64,000 nucleotides of DNA from NCBI RefSeq assembly GCF_030273125.1, contig NC_081525.1, positions 27,649,818 to 27,713,817 on the forward strand, in the 5' to 3' direction. The position numbers and the translations under genes were made by a program. Positions within the stretch are counted from its first letter, which is position 1. Each line of letters starts with the position of its first letter. Under the pieces are notes generated by a model. The model had not been told where the DNA came from, did not search any database, and saw only the letters and a program-made list of their open reading frames with translations. Source of the DNA: Centropristis striata (taxonomy: Eukaryota > Chordata > Actinopteri > Perciformes > Serranidae). This document shows, piece after piece, positions 44,902-56,667 of the stretch.

Positions 44902-45785
44902 GGTTAAGAGACTCCCGAGGTGGTGGTCGGTAGCGTAGTGGGTTACGCAGGCGCCCCATGTGTAGAGGCTACAGTCCTAGCTGCAGCTGGCCCCGGTTCG
45001 AGTCCAGCACCGGACGGCCCTTTACTGCATGTCATTCCCCTCTCTCTGCCCCCTGTTTCCTGTCTCTCTTCAGCTATCCTATCCATTAAAGGCATGAAAA
45101 AGCCCAAAAAATACATTAAGAGACTCCCGAGGTGACGTATGGTTTAAAAGGATTAAACATGGGAGACGCAACTGTGGCTGCCAACATCAGCAGCTGATCA
45201 TAAACAAAGCAGCATGGCTAATTATGCACAACGTCTCCTCTGATCATAAACATGGCGATCTTGAATTAACCGACATCGCTCACTGTGCACAGAGTGTAAA
45301 CAAACAGAGATCGTTAAGTGAACACCTCCTGTAGCAGCAGCACATACACACTGTACTGCTACAGAGCTAACTGTTAGCCAGCTTTGTGACTGCAGCTGGG
45401 AGAGACTGCTGCAGGAGGAAAGTGCCACTTCGACTCGTTCTTACTTTTCTTAACCAGCCGCCGGCTCCCGCAGCTCGTTCAGAAGAGTCAAAAAGTTGCT
45501 AATTATAGCAACAAGGTTGTTAAGTTGGCAAAACTGCTTCTCTGGCTTTTACAAATGACTGTGTTGTTGTCCTGTAGAGTACTACATCACATTCCGCTTA
45601 GCGATCTATCCAATCAGTAACCAGGCTGTTTTCAGGGGAGAAAAAAGACCCTGCTCTTCTACAGGGACTAAAAAAGTCCCATGAAAAGCCTGCTCCGGAC
45701 TGCTTGTATTCAAATTAGGGGCGTTTCGGTGAGTAAGACCTGTCTCATTCCAGGTTTTACCCGGTAGTGGAAACAGTCCTATTCT
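44902..45785 (+). repeat. Dispersed repeat R1, copy A (contains a SINE)
   Basis: Apart from the SINE (44923-45115) it is the reverse complement of 50712-51310 with many small differences. Shared blocks include 'gatctctgtttgtttac'/complement, 'gaaaacagcctggttactga'/complement and 'aaacgcc...gaat'/complement. No coding frame. Superfamily not determined. Confidence 0.75.
44904..45134 (+). mobile_element. tRNA-derived SINE with perfect 19-bp TSD
   Basis: The direct repeat TTAAGAGACTCCCGAGGTG (44904-44922 and 45116-45134) flanks a 193-bp body. The head has a box A-like TAGCGTAGTGGGTTACGC and box B GGTTCGAGTCC (44995-45005). The 3' end is 'aaaggcatgaaaaagcccaa aaaatac'. The uninterrupted target is present in R1 copy B near 51290, which confirms the insertion. 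Confidence 0.92.
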
Positions 45786-46517
45786 GAGAAATTACCTGAC
45801 GATGTCATAGTGATGTCATCAGGGTGATTGTGACGTGGGCTCGAGGTATATTTCTGAAAGCCTTTTTATAAACAGGGGAGGAAGATGAAGTCATTTATCA
45901 GACAGGGAAGGTCGAAGGAAAGATGCCATTGAATTGCATTAAGGGAATTTTAAGCACCTAGCTAACTACACCTGACAAAGTTAGTCAAGTAACTAGAGAC
46001 AAACTGACGGACAGACGGACAGAAGTGGCTAATAATAAACAAACAGACACACCTACATGGAGAGATGTAACTATGACTTTAATGCTACAACAGTAAAATA
46101 CAATATAAGTTATAAATCCATAGTTAGCATGGACTACTGCTAACACATCATGCTACTACGGGCGCAGTAATGTGCAGCGGCAGCCCACTGCTCCCTGCAT
46201 GGTGTGTTCACTTGTGTGTGGAAAAAAAGGATGGGTTAAATGCAGAGGTTGACTTTCCCCATTGTGGAATTAATGAAGGATACATTTTAATCTTAATCTT
46301 ACTGCAGTAAATAAACCTGTAATGTTCTTGCTTGAAAAACAACATTAATGGTTAACTTAGCTGGCTAGCATTAGCTTTAAGAAGCTAGTGTTAGCCACTG
46401 ATACGGCTTTGACATTGCTGACACACATGATGCAAGTTGTAAAAATGATAAACTATAACAGGCTGCAACTGATGAATATTTGGTCATTTGTAGAATCATA
46501 AATTAGGCAGGTGTATA
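45786..46517. other. Unassigned DNA with an L2-like tail
   Basis: 46247-46310 ('gactttccccattgtggaat' then TTTTAATCTTAATCTTA) is a short L2-like LINE tail. The rest is unassigned. Confidence 0.45.
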
Positions 46518-46606
46518 CCAGTCGGCACCTCCGTGTCTGAGCAGGGAGGCAAACCAGGAAGTGCCTTAAGCTGCATTCTACCAAAAATTCTAGCAGGGGG
46601 TGCTAA

Positions 46607-47162
46607 GTTTTGTCATGAACTGGCTCATAGATCATGACAAAACAAGGGAGACCACACATGTTTTGAAGTTATATAAGAAAATAATGTTTATTTAATTAAT
46701 TGAAAACAACACAAAGAAACTTTTAATTATGTGAGTCAGTATATCAGTGGTGAGGTGTGTGCATGCATGCGATGTGGTGAAATGCAGGTGTATAGCTGAA
46801 AGTAACTAACAAACTAAACAAAACCAACTAAACAAGACCAACTAAAACAGACCAATGTGGTGGCTATGGAGGGAGGGAGGAAGGAAGGAAGGAAGGAAGG
46901 AAGGAAGGAAGGAAGGAAGGAGAGAGGGAGAGAGGGAGGGAGGGAGGGAGGGAGGGAGGGAGAGAGAGAGAGAGAGAGGAGAACTGAGACCTCAGCTCCT
47001 TTATATAGCCTCACTGATTGAGACTGGATTCAGGTGTGCTCCTCCAGCCACTCCTCCAGCCTCTGCAGACTGGAGGAGTGGCCTGACCTGTGGCTCCTCC
47101 TACAAAGGAAGACAAATGCAACATGCCACAACACACAGAGGGAGAGGGGGTCATCACAGTTT
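46607..47162 (-). mobile_element. Solo LTR with GTTT target duplication
   Basis: A 548-bp unit (46611-47158) with TG...CA ends is flanked by GTTT (46607-46610 and 47159-47162). R2 copy B has the uninterrupted site 'gctaagtttggctgc', so the borders are exact. The transcript sense is minus: TATATAAAGG (46999-47008) is a TATA box, and AATAAA (complement of 46687-46692) is a polyadenylation signal downstream. A purine/pyrimidine array (46868-46978) lies just after the TATA box. No internal region remains. Confidence 0.85.
46868..46978. repeat. (GGAA)n/(GGGA)n/(GA)n array inside the LTR
   Basis: About a dozen GGAA units, then GGGA and GA units. The homologous position in the LTR fragment at 3 kb has only about 22 bp of CT. 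Confidence 0.95.
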
Positions 47163-47375
47163 GGCTGCAAAAAAAATCTGTCCAATCATTTCAATGCTAA
47201 ATTAAACTTGATTTATTACCTCAAAATTTTTTTTAGGACACTATAGTGTCCAAAGTGTCCCAAGTAACACTATAGTCTCAATCACTTGTAAAAAACCTTC
47301 TTCAAGACAATTTGATGTTAGTAGATGTAATTCAAATAATGGCCCCATTTGGAAGAAAATAGAAGATAAAGAATA

Positions 47376-47470
47376 TATATACATATATATATATGTATAT
47401 ATGTGTGTATGTATATATATATATATATATATATATACATTTATATATATATGTGTGTATATGTATATAT
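47376..47470. repeat. (AT)n/(GTAT)n microsatellite
   Basis: AT-rich run inside R2 copy A. Copy B has only a few bases at this position. Confidence 0.9.
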
Positions 47471-47920
47471 TCAAGTATGATGGGCTTGGCTACCTTTGAT
47501 TGACAGGTCACTAACAAGGCGAGCCTCCATCAGGAGAGAAGCAGAACAATGTGTATCCACGGCAATAAAGTTATATATAACATTACATAGATATAAAAAA
47601 GGACGTTTACCGATTTGGGCTCATAACTTTGACCCTTTCACTGTATTTTCACTTAATGACAGTTTATTTGAATGTTTTATTCATTAAATGTCTTGTTCAG
47701 CATTTGGTTGGACTAACAGACACTCCAAGGAGTCGCTGGTTATTTTTCTTAGGTAAGTAACATACATTTTGTTTTTGTTTTTTGCTAGCCAAATCTAGCA
47801 TCCCAGTTAATGCTCCAGTTAATGCTAATATGAATTAGCAGCGACTTCTCTCAGTCAGGTTGAGGTGTAGAGAGGTGTGTAGTCAGTGATCAGATCCCTC
47901 TCGCTCCTCCACAGTCCAGA

Positions 47921-49025
47921 CAAGGGCTGTGTCCCAAAGTCAAGGAAGGATGCTCAAACGGCTGGATTTGAAGGACACTACGTCATCGACATCCGCCGAA
48001 GGACTGTCCCAATGTCGAGGATGCTCCGGAGGACAGAGTCCTTCTTTTGCCCAAATTCCAAGGATGCATGTGTGTATCCTCCGTGCGCTCCGACTACCCA
48101 TAAAGCATTGCGCACACCGGTCTACCGGGAGGTTTAAAAATAGAGAGCGTAGAAACAGCGACGCCGGCGGCACAATATGCATTTAAGTATATAAGTATTT
48201 TCAGTTTACACTGAATGTTATCACATAACTTACAAAACGTGTGTTCAAAGTCAAGCAAAAAAATATGAATAAGCATATGCCAGAATATTAAGCTTAAAGA
48301 TAATAAACGTCATCTTGATACATTGCCAGTTAAGTTAATTAATGTCGTCTCAGTCGCTAAAGTTATTGTTAATTAATTTATATGCGTCAGATGATGATGT
48401 ACTATGTGCAACTATGTCATTCAGAAAGTTATACATTTTTTTATTGTGTTTACAGAGACCGAAAGTCCGCTATTATCCGTTATTGTTATTTATAAATAAC
48501 TGTTATTGTACTGTACTGTAAAATAAAAAATAAAAAATCACAGAACATATTTCCATGATGAATTATGCTCCGCTGCTTTTATGAAACTAAGTAGCGGCCA
48601 AATTCCGCCAGGATCAGTTAAATATTCAGGTTTAATCCACTTTATGGCTTTTACTTGATAAATCGTGGAGATTCAACCTTAAAGCATCTTCTTCCATTTT
48701 TACAAATATGTGTCAGAGTGCTGATGCCAAAGACACATCCATGTCGTGAACTGATTTTTTTTAAATTGCGGAGCTGAATTTATTTATTTATTTTTATTAA
48801 ACTGATAAGAACAGATACTACACTTGACCTTAGCCAAAAGGCTGAGAGCGGCGCTGAATTTAAGCAGGACGTCCAATTACGCAATGACGCACAGCTGCAC
48901 ACTCCGAAGGCTGTCCCATTTGTGCGTTACACCAGAGAAAGGAAGGACTCTTGCCTCGCCTCCGGAGGACCCGACTCCGAAGGAAGGATCCTACCAAGGA
49001 AGGATCCTTGACATTGGGACACAGC
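47921..49025. mobile_element. GCTGTGTCCCAA-ended DNA element in R2 copy A
   Basis: The ends GCTGTGTCCCAAAGTCAAGG (near 47926) and, reversed, GCTGTGTCCCAATGTCAAGG form inverted repeats of about 20 bp. R2 copy B has the empty site 'cagtccagatatggtctgct', which fixes the insertion between 47920 and 49026. The length is 1.1 kb including a small U2-derived insertion. Both ends contain repeats of 'gaaggatcct/aggatgc'. No transposase frame. The TSD is not clear because the flanking bases have changed. Confidence 0.8.
48773..48861 (-). ncRNA. Truncated U2 snRNA retrocopy
   Basis: On the minus strand 48851-48797 reads CGCTCTCAGCCTTTTGGCTA, then AGGTCAAGTGTAGTATCTGT and TCTTATCAGTTTAAT. This matches the 5' end of vertebrate U2 snRNA (about nucleotides 3-49) with two or three changes. 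It breaks off and continues into an AAATAAAT-type tail. A 9-bp direct repeat GCTGAATTT (48773-48781 and 48853-48861) flanks the insert. These features indicate LINE-mediated insertion of a 3'-truncated U2 sequence, not an active gene. Confidence 0.8.
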
Positions 49026-49173
49026 TATGGTCTGCTCCCCGTATCGGAAACAAGATGGCGACGCAAGATGGCGACGCAAGATGGCGACGAGTGTAACGCT
49101 GAACTCGATGCTTCCAACGGACCACAAACCAATGGGTGATGTCATGGTGACTATGTTTATATACAGTCTATGG

Positions 49174-50017
49174 TATATGCATGAGAAAAAATATGATGAA
49201 AATTATTTTTTTAAACAAAATTTATTTTAAAGCCAGTTCTTTGAGTCGTGTGTGTTTTTTTCTGAGCATTTTAATGCTTTATTTAATAGTGACCGTGCCG
49301 TTGCAACAAGGACTCAGCCTTGGTGGTATGCGCTCTACCAGTGAGTCACTGAGACACCAAGGCTGTGCTTCAAAGTGTACTGTGCTAAATGCTGCATTAA
49401 ATGTGTTCTTGCAGAAGAAAGCTAAGAGACAAGAGATTCAGGGGTTACATGAGGTCACACTGACATTAAGTTCCATTTAGCCTGCCATTGATACCATAGA
49501 ACCGTGGTAACTCATATAATCTAAAATAGTTTACTCCGTCGACCCAATGGACCTCTTTTCCTCAGTCTGTGATACAGACTGTCTGTTCCACTTTATATAT
49601 TGGACTTTGGTGGAGCATTTTTGTTCCATCAGTAATGTTAGTATTGCAATCATTCATGAATGATCAGCTATGAAACCCAAATACTCCAGGGACCTGTAGC
49701 CAGGATCCTGCTTTTCACTTTGATTTTGAAAGCCCACTGTAGAATTTGTTGTACCTGTAATGCTCCTACAAACAGAATAAATTGGATCCAAATATATTTT
49801 TTATACATGCCCAGGGACTGGAGCGTGAATTTGCCTGCTTGCAGTTGCTGATATGGAGAGAAGGGGAGAAAAAGCCTTAATGTCAGCGGTGACAGCAGAT
49901 CCCTAGGGAAGCAAAATGATAGAGATTGACTGCCCCTGAACTTAAATGGAGGTGTGTGTGCTCAAGACTGACAATGTGTGAAGCATCATAGTACGCCCCT
50001 GAACCCTGTGGTGGTAG

Positions 50018-50060
<43 letters not shown>

Positions 50061-50711
50061 AGAACACCATAAATTCTTTTCTTTCCACATGTCAAAGAAA
50101 ACACCTGAGGGTGACACACAGGATGGATGGAGGGGGGAATTCAAAGCTCATTAACCAAAGACTATAATGAGGCGGTTTCATTTGTGCACACTTGTGCCTA
50201 TTATCTTTCAACTCATTAGACACTGGGGCATGGAGATGGAGATGCCCACCCAAAAGTAAAGCAGGGAGTTTATTCAGGTATGGACTGGGCCAGCCAGGTT
50301 CATCTGAGGTTGCTCAGACAGCTGACTGAATGAAATCAAAGTACCGAGCATGTATAAAATGTGAGGATACAGAGTGCATGAGAAGTAGGCAGGGGTATTA
50401 AATGCAATGAATGTCGTAAGAATTTGTCTGATGTAGTGACATATTGACAACTAGCTGTTAGTAAATTGTAGCGTATATTGTGGCAAGTAGTCACTAAGTC
50501 TCTCCACCAGATTCACATGTTTGGTTTCCTCCAAACAGCTGCTGTGTAACCTACACTTTATTAACACAAAGACATGTCATTTTGGTGCATTTTCTGAACT
50601 AACTGATGCAGAGCTTTTTCTTAAGAAAACAGTGTCTTTATGTTCACAGGAATGTGAGTCTCATGTCAGTTCCTATGTCATACCCGGCAGCTAAAAGTGC
50701 CTGCTCCCATT
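49174..50711. other. Unassigned DNA with (TG)n
   Basis: A (TG)n run sits at 50019-50057. A short inverted repeat AGCCTTGGTG...CACCAAGGCT spans 49316-49364. No gene was recognised. Confidence 0.4.
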
Positions 50712-51415
50712 ATAGGGATTAGGGCTGTTTTGAATACCGGGCAATACCCGGAATGAGGCGGGTCTTACTCGCCGAAACGCCCTGAATTTGAATACAAGCA
50801 GTCTGGAGCCGGCTTTTGTCTTTTTTCATCCCTGTCGAAGATCAGGGTCTTTTTTCTCCCCTGAAAACAGCCTGGTTACTGATTGGATATGTCGCTAACC
50901 GGGATGTGACCTACTAAGCGGGATGTGACAAACAATAGACGCCATTTGTAAAAGCCAGCAAAGCAGCGTTCCCAACTTAGCAACTTAGTTACTAAATGTA
51001 GCGACTTTTCAGACCCCCTTAGCGATTATTTTTCAAAAAAGCGACTGGAGACAAATCCATCGACTCCTTCTAGCTGTGTAGCAGTACAGTGTGTATGTGC
51101 TGCTGCTACAGGAGGTGTTCACTTAGCGATCTCTGTTTGTTTACAACAAGCACCAGACACTGTGCACAGTTAGCGATGCCGTTAATTCACAATCACTATT
51201 TTTATGATCAGCGGAGATGCTGTGCATAATTAGCCATGCTGCTTTCAGCTGCTGACGTTGTGCACAGTTAGCGACGGCAAAAACCATACGTCACCTCCAG
51301 AGTCTCTAAATCCCTCTGGGGGCTAACTTGTAGTGGAGACACGCAGAGTGAGCGGACTTTTGAGAGGGTGTGGCCTGAGACTTTCCCGGTGAGAAACACG
51401 GCTATTTGTAGTTAG
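50712..51415 (-). repeat. Dispersed repeat R1, copy B (SINE-free)
   Basis: Reverse complement of copy A, plus an extra end (51305-51415) that is shared with the fragment at 10967-11085. It carries the uninterrupted target site of the copy A SINE. A related 'gtcgctaaatatagtg' segment also appears near 30440. Confidence 0.75.
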
Positions 51416-52375
51416 CCAGGAACTGTAAAAGTAAAGTTGCAGAAAGCACGAGTTGTTTGTAAAGCCAAAATTAGGATTATACATATTTATACTTATTCTT
51501 AAAATTATATTATTAATTTATGAGAGACAGTTATGCAGCTGACCTCCTGACCAAAAAAACTCCTGAGGGAGAGCTGGACACACTAACAATGCTGCTGCAC
51601 CACCTTGAGACATTTATCTCCAAGGAGTGTGCAGTTTACTGACAGATCAGCCACACATCCTGAGCGACGATTAAGTATCTTGTCAGATAGTCAGCCCAGG
51701 GGACCTCAAGGGCAGCTGGCCAGACATGGACAACTTAAACTACATTGGATGTTGGATGCAAAAAAAATAAAAGAAAAGAACTGGCCAACTTAACACATAG
51801 CTCAACTGAGAAGGATCCATTTTTACAGCCATATTAATCAAGCACAGTTCTTCATGCTGACAAAGACAAGCTCATCCTTTGGTTAGTTATGCTTCCCCAA
51901 ACCCCTGAACCTTGCGAAAATGAAAGTCAACGTTTTTAATAAAAGTTAAGCAATTACTGGAAGATGTCATGTTCTATGTCACCTTCTTAACTGCATCCAG
52001 TAGTTAAATCAAATGTTTGTTTTTTTTTTAAAGTTGTTTTGGTTGTTTGTTTTTAGTTGGGTTAACGTGTTTTTTTTAACTCTTTTTTTGTTATTATTAT
52101 TTCCTTTTTTTTATTTATTATTTTATCTTACCTTAATTTATTTTTTTTATTTATTTTACGTAATTAATTTCTAAGCTGCCTCCATTGTTTCCTCACTGTT
52201 CCATGTTGAGATGGCGGTTCCTCAGTTTGTGCTTTGTTTTTTGTGCTTTGCTTTTTTTTGGATGGGTGGATGGAGGGTCAGGGTGGAGGGTTGGGGATGG
52301 GCGGAGGATGTTTGCTTGTTTCTATGTTTTGTTATTATTATTATTACTTTCTACCTTTTTATGTTGCATCTCTCT
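51416..52375. other. Unassigned T-rich DNA, probably 5'-truncated LINE body
   Basis: T-rich stretches (52020-52170) precede the LINE tail. No reverse transcriptase frame was recognised. Confidence 0.35.
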
Positions 52376-52440
52376 TGTATGAAAAGTGCTATACAAATAA
52401 AATCTGATTGATTGATAGATTGATTGAATGATTAATTGAT
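52376..52440 (+). mobile_element. LINE 3' tail with TGAT repeats
   Basis: 'gtatgaaaagtgctatacaa ataaaatctgattgattgat' with further TTGAT-like units is typical of teleost Rex1/L2-like LINE ends. Confidence 0.65.
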
Positions 52441-53776
52441 AGGGTTAATTAAACGTCATTTTTCATAAGACACAAAAATGGCTGAAACCACATTTTGTAC
52501 CGCTGTAACATCCACGTTTGTATTTGTCATGCACATAACACTGTGTAAGAAAACCATTCTAAGGTATTGTTAACTCAGCAGGGAGCCAGAAAGACAAAAG
52601 CTCCGGTCAAAGGGAGCCAGTCAATTCATGATGGCCTTAAAACCACATTCTCTCTTCTTAGCATTATCTGGGGGCGATGCTGAGAATGATGGGCTTCTTT
52701 TATTCACATAAAGCCCTAAGCACCTGCGGTGATATTAGTATGTAAAGTACTGCAATAGACACCATTTACCTCAGAATTTGAATTTTAAAAAATGAAAAAA
52801 AGTTGCAGCTTTTCAAGAAAAAAAAAACAGTTATGTGCAAAAGTATGTGATTCAGTGTCACGCCCTGTCTTTGCGAATGTGTGCTCTGAAGTGAGCGTAT
52901 GCATGTATGTGGGTGTTCACAATTGAGATGACAGCAATTAGAATACATCACACAATAGATATTGATGTGATCACACACACCCCCATGGAGTCACGCGACA
53001 TACATATATGCAGTAAACACCAAAGAAATGGGAGACAGTTACTACTCCAGTGCTAATATTAGCGTGCTGAGCGATACAGATGCCCTAGAGGAAGTTATTT
53101 CTCACTCTCCAAGCCTCTTCTACAGAAAGATGGCATGGATATGAACGCTTTGCTCGAGTACACATTTGCATAGTGATCCTAATAATCTGATTTTCCTCTG
53201 GCTGCTATTGTGTTCCCTTTTATAAAAGTGGTTATAAAATCCAAACGTTTATTCCAGCAGTCCCTTGGGCCAGGTTTAGTCATCGCAGGATTCTAACAAA
53301 CCCACTTCAACATATAGCTTTTGTTTTCTCCTCCAGAAGCTCTTTGTAGTATTAAGGCAACAGCAGGAGGTGTGAGAGACACTGATTCATCTATGTTCTA
53401 TATTCTGATTTATGTCTCTCTAATGTCTTTTTTCTGTTTTTCATAATTAAGGGGAGACACTACAAGGGAACAGGGTAATTTTTTAAATGATGATATCACC
53501 ATGAAACTTCCCTAGCTTGTTATTTACATAAAGACGTCATTTTTTTTGCATTACAAGTTTTTGAAATGTTATGTTTACATATGCAAATGAGCTGTTGTGA
53601 CTCATTAAATATGCACTAATTTGCATATCTCCAGGACATAAACCTGAACAGTGGATAAAGCAGATTTCAAAGTTATTATTTTATTTTGTTGATATATTAG
53701 ATAAAAAGTTTTTTTTACAGAAGTAAATTTGGATATCTTCTTTTATCATTTCATAAATCAGAAATTACTGTCAAAA

Positions 53777-53779
<3 letters not shown>
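52441..53779. other. Unassigned DNA
   Basis: A strong acceptor at 53336 (gttttctcctccag) is followed by 33 bases and a GAG|gtgtga donor. This is too small to call alone. Nothing else was seen. Confidence 0.3.

Positions 53780-53863
<84 letters not shown>
53780..53863. repeat. (TA)42 microsatellite
   Basis: Uninterrupted TA run. Confidence 0.98.
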
Positions 53864-53865
<2 letters not shown>

Positions 53866-55167
53866 GTACATTTGTCATGTTTATAGGAACACAATGTTCT
53901 CTAGATCAGGGTATGAATGGTGTATAGACAAACCACTCTGTAGAAACCTTCAGAATATAGTTAGGAATAAAGACTTTTATGGCTCACAGCATGAAAAACG
54001 ACTAACTTTGAGAGAAGAGCCTTTAAATATATCATACATTCTTAATGGAAATTAAGACAAGATATTGCATCTAATTCATAGCAAGAAAACAGAAACACAC
54101 AATATTGTGCAGGAGAATAGGAGCTTTCTAACGATGCCTGTGATGACGAGGTTTAGACTACGTTAGCGGTACCACGCGCTAACTTTTACTGAATTTAAGA
54201 AGAAATCCAAAAGGCACAAATGGATCAAATCTTGTCAAATGTACCCCTAAATGTTTGTTTTGGATGATTCCTTTCCATTTTATGAAAGAAGGCGAAATTG
54301 AAAGTATCGTAAATTTGGCAGCACTGTCTGTCGATTCTTTTACGAAGACAGTACAAATTAAAAGAGCTGCAATGGCTCATTTCACTTCAGTGGTTTTAAT
54401 TTGAGCAGCAAGAAGAATTAAATGGTGCTGGTATACGTGTCAGTATCAAGTGATGTGTTATGGTATCCATTGGCAACCAGATTGTAGAGTGCTCTGCTTT
54501 GAAGTGCGTGGCTATAGTAACAAGGTGGATGGAGATATAAAAAAAGTGACACATCAAAGAACACATTCACACACACCATTGTGAGTTAGCAAACTTTCTC
54601 ATCGTTACAACACACAAGCAGCTACGCACAAATCCTATTCTTATGACACACACACCATTATCTAAAAGCATGTACTCATTGTCTTCTTTTCTTTCACTCA
54701 CATATATATCATTTGTGGGTTTTGGCGGCATAAAAAAGTACAGACATCCAAATGGACAAAAAATATTATTATTCCTGATTTGGAAAGAATGAAGCTTCTA
54801 TGCTTCTTTGTGACACTAAAAGAGAGTGCACATGTCCTTACGCATGCACCTACAGTTTGCTTTTGTAAAAAAAAAAACGCTACAATTTCATTGAATTTAG
54901 GCTACAAAATTACTGATCTATGTTTAGGGCAAAAAAGTACTGGTAAGGTATTATAAAACACAGTTTAAACAGTAAGTAAATGTACCTAAATCCTGGAAGT
55001 TAGTAGGTAAGAGGACGATGTAACGGAAGCAACATAGTTTGGTAAAATGTTATCCACAAAACATGAGGCACAGAAGTTCAGTGATGTTTAAACCACATCG
55101 TTTACTTTTGTTTTCACATGGGACACGGACCCAGTTCTCCTGGGCGAAAGTCTGATATTTGTCCCAC
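53864..55167. other. Unassigned DNA
   Basis: Read on both strands, no gene or bounded repeat was seen. Confidence 0.3.
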
Positions 55168-56012
55168 CCATAGACTGTATAGAAATAATGGACGTAGTCA
55201 CCGTGACGTCACCCATTGGTTTGTCACCAATGTCACTCGTCGCCATCTTGCGTCGCCATCTTGTTTCCGATATGGGGAGCAGACCATATCTGGACTGTGG
55301 AGGAGCGAGAGGGATCTGATCACTGACTACAGCCTCTCTACACCTCAACCTGACTGAGAGAAGTCACTGCTAATTCATGTTAGCATTAACTGGGATGTTA
55401 GTTTTGGCTAGCAAAAAACAAAAAGAATGTTACTTACCTCAGAAAACTGAACAGCGACTCCTTGGAGTGTCTGTTAGTCCAACCAAACGCTGAACAAGAC
55501 ATTTTTACTGAACAAAACGTTCAAATAAACTGTCATTAAGTGAAAATACAGTGAAAGGGTCAAAGTTATGAGACCAAATCGGTAAACGTCTTTTTTAATA
55601 TCTATAGCGTTATATATAACTTTATTGACACGTTGCCGTGGATACGCATTGCTCTGCTTCTCTCCTGATGACGGCTCGCCTTGTTAGTGACCTGTCAATC
55701 AAAGGTAGCCATGCCCCAAATCATACGATTTTTTATCTTCTATTTTCTTCTAAATGGGGCCATTATTTACACTATTAACATCAGATTGTCTTGAAGAACA
55801 TTTTTTACTAGTGACTGAGACCATAGTGTTGTCCTAAAAAAATGTTCTGAGGTAATAAATCAAGTGAGAAGTTTTCTCAATTTGCAGTGAAATTATTTGG
55901 ACAGAAATGTTTTTGCAGCCAAACTTAGCGCTCCCTGCTGGAATTTTCAGTAGAATGCAGCTTCAGGCACTTCCTGCTTTGCCTCCTTGCTCAGACCCGG
56001 AGGTTGCCGCCT
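55168..56012 (-). repeat. Dispersed repeat R2, copy B (empty sites)
   Basis: It begins with CATAGACTGTAT and contains the uninterrupted targets of both insertions in copy A: near 55275 for the MITE and near 55920 for the LTR. It is about 845 bp. Shared blocks include 'actccttggagtgtctgtta' and 'tcaatcaaaggtagcca' or their complements. Confidence 0.85.
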
Positions 56013-56667
56013 GGTCCCACCCACCTCGAGTGCAACTTCCACAATTTATACGCTGCATCGCCGTCATTCATAATTATTATGGCCACAAGAGGGCGAAGGA
56101 CAGTTATGTTTTGCTGCCGGTACAAACCGCCATGGGGTCATTTTTGAGGGGATACCAATCTTGAAAAACTGTCTGATTGAAGAAATACTGTTTGTTTCTG
56201 TGAGTCTGCAGTGAGCCGTACAGAGTTTAAAAAAAAAGCTTTTGCAAAGTTTGGGTACCTAATTTCTCGTGTCACAGATAGCACACACAATGTCCCTCAC
56301 CACATTGTACAAATTTCAAACAGTCCAAGGTCACCCAATTGGCTGTTTCTCAACACTGTAGCAGTCCTGTCCCGTTCAGATCAGGATCGTCTTACGTCTG
56401 TCTATGTGCGCGTCCACCTATGAGCATGCACGTGTCCTCTCGTTCCCAGCCGGAACACACACACACACACACACACAGTGGCGGCAGCGACAGCGTGGCT
56501 CAGCCCAGGTTTCCCCCACTTGTGCGTATTGGTTTCAGGTTGATGCAGGGAGAGTGCTCAATTAAGAATGCCAGATCATCGATTAGGAAAGGAAGCTAAA
56601 CCGTCACGCAGACACAGGGGAGGGTGTGTGTATGTGTGTGTGCATATGAGGTGATGCACCTGCTTCG
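56013..56667. other. Unassigned DNA with (AC)n
   Basis: An (AC)n run lies at 56454-56477. No gene was recognised. Confidence 0.35.

Larger units (their letters stand above)
46518..49173 (+). repeat. Dispersed repeat R2, copy A, with nested insertions
   Basis: After removing an LTR (46611-47158) and a MITE (47921-49025), this is collinear with the reverse complement of 55168-56012. It ends in CAGTCTATGG, the complement of the 'catagactgtat' motif seen at the start of many teleost repeats. A (TA)n block at 47376-47470 expanded only in this copy. The motif AAGATGGCGACGC is present three times at 49050-49090. Confidence 0.85.

Noticed and set aside
44923..45005. Functional tRNA gene (box A and box B present).
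   Set aside because: The tRNA-like part is the head of a SINE with a 19-bp TSD and does not keep a full cloverleaf.
48797..48851. Functional U2 snRNA gene.
   Set aside because: Only about 50 of roughly 190 nt are present, with an AAATAAAT-like tail and TSD, so it is a truncated retrocopy.
53337..53369. 33-bp microexon-like segment with good splice sites.
   Set aside because: Too short to separate from chance without transcripts.
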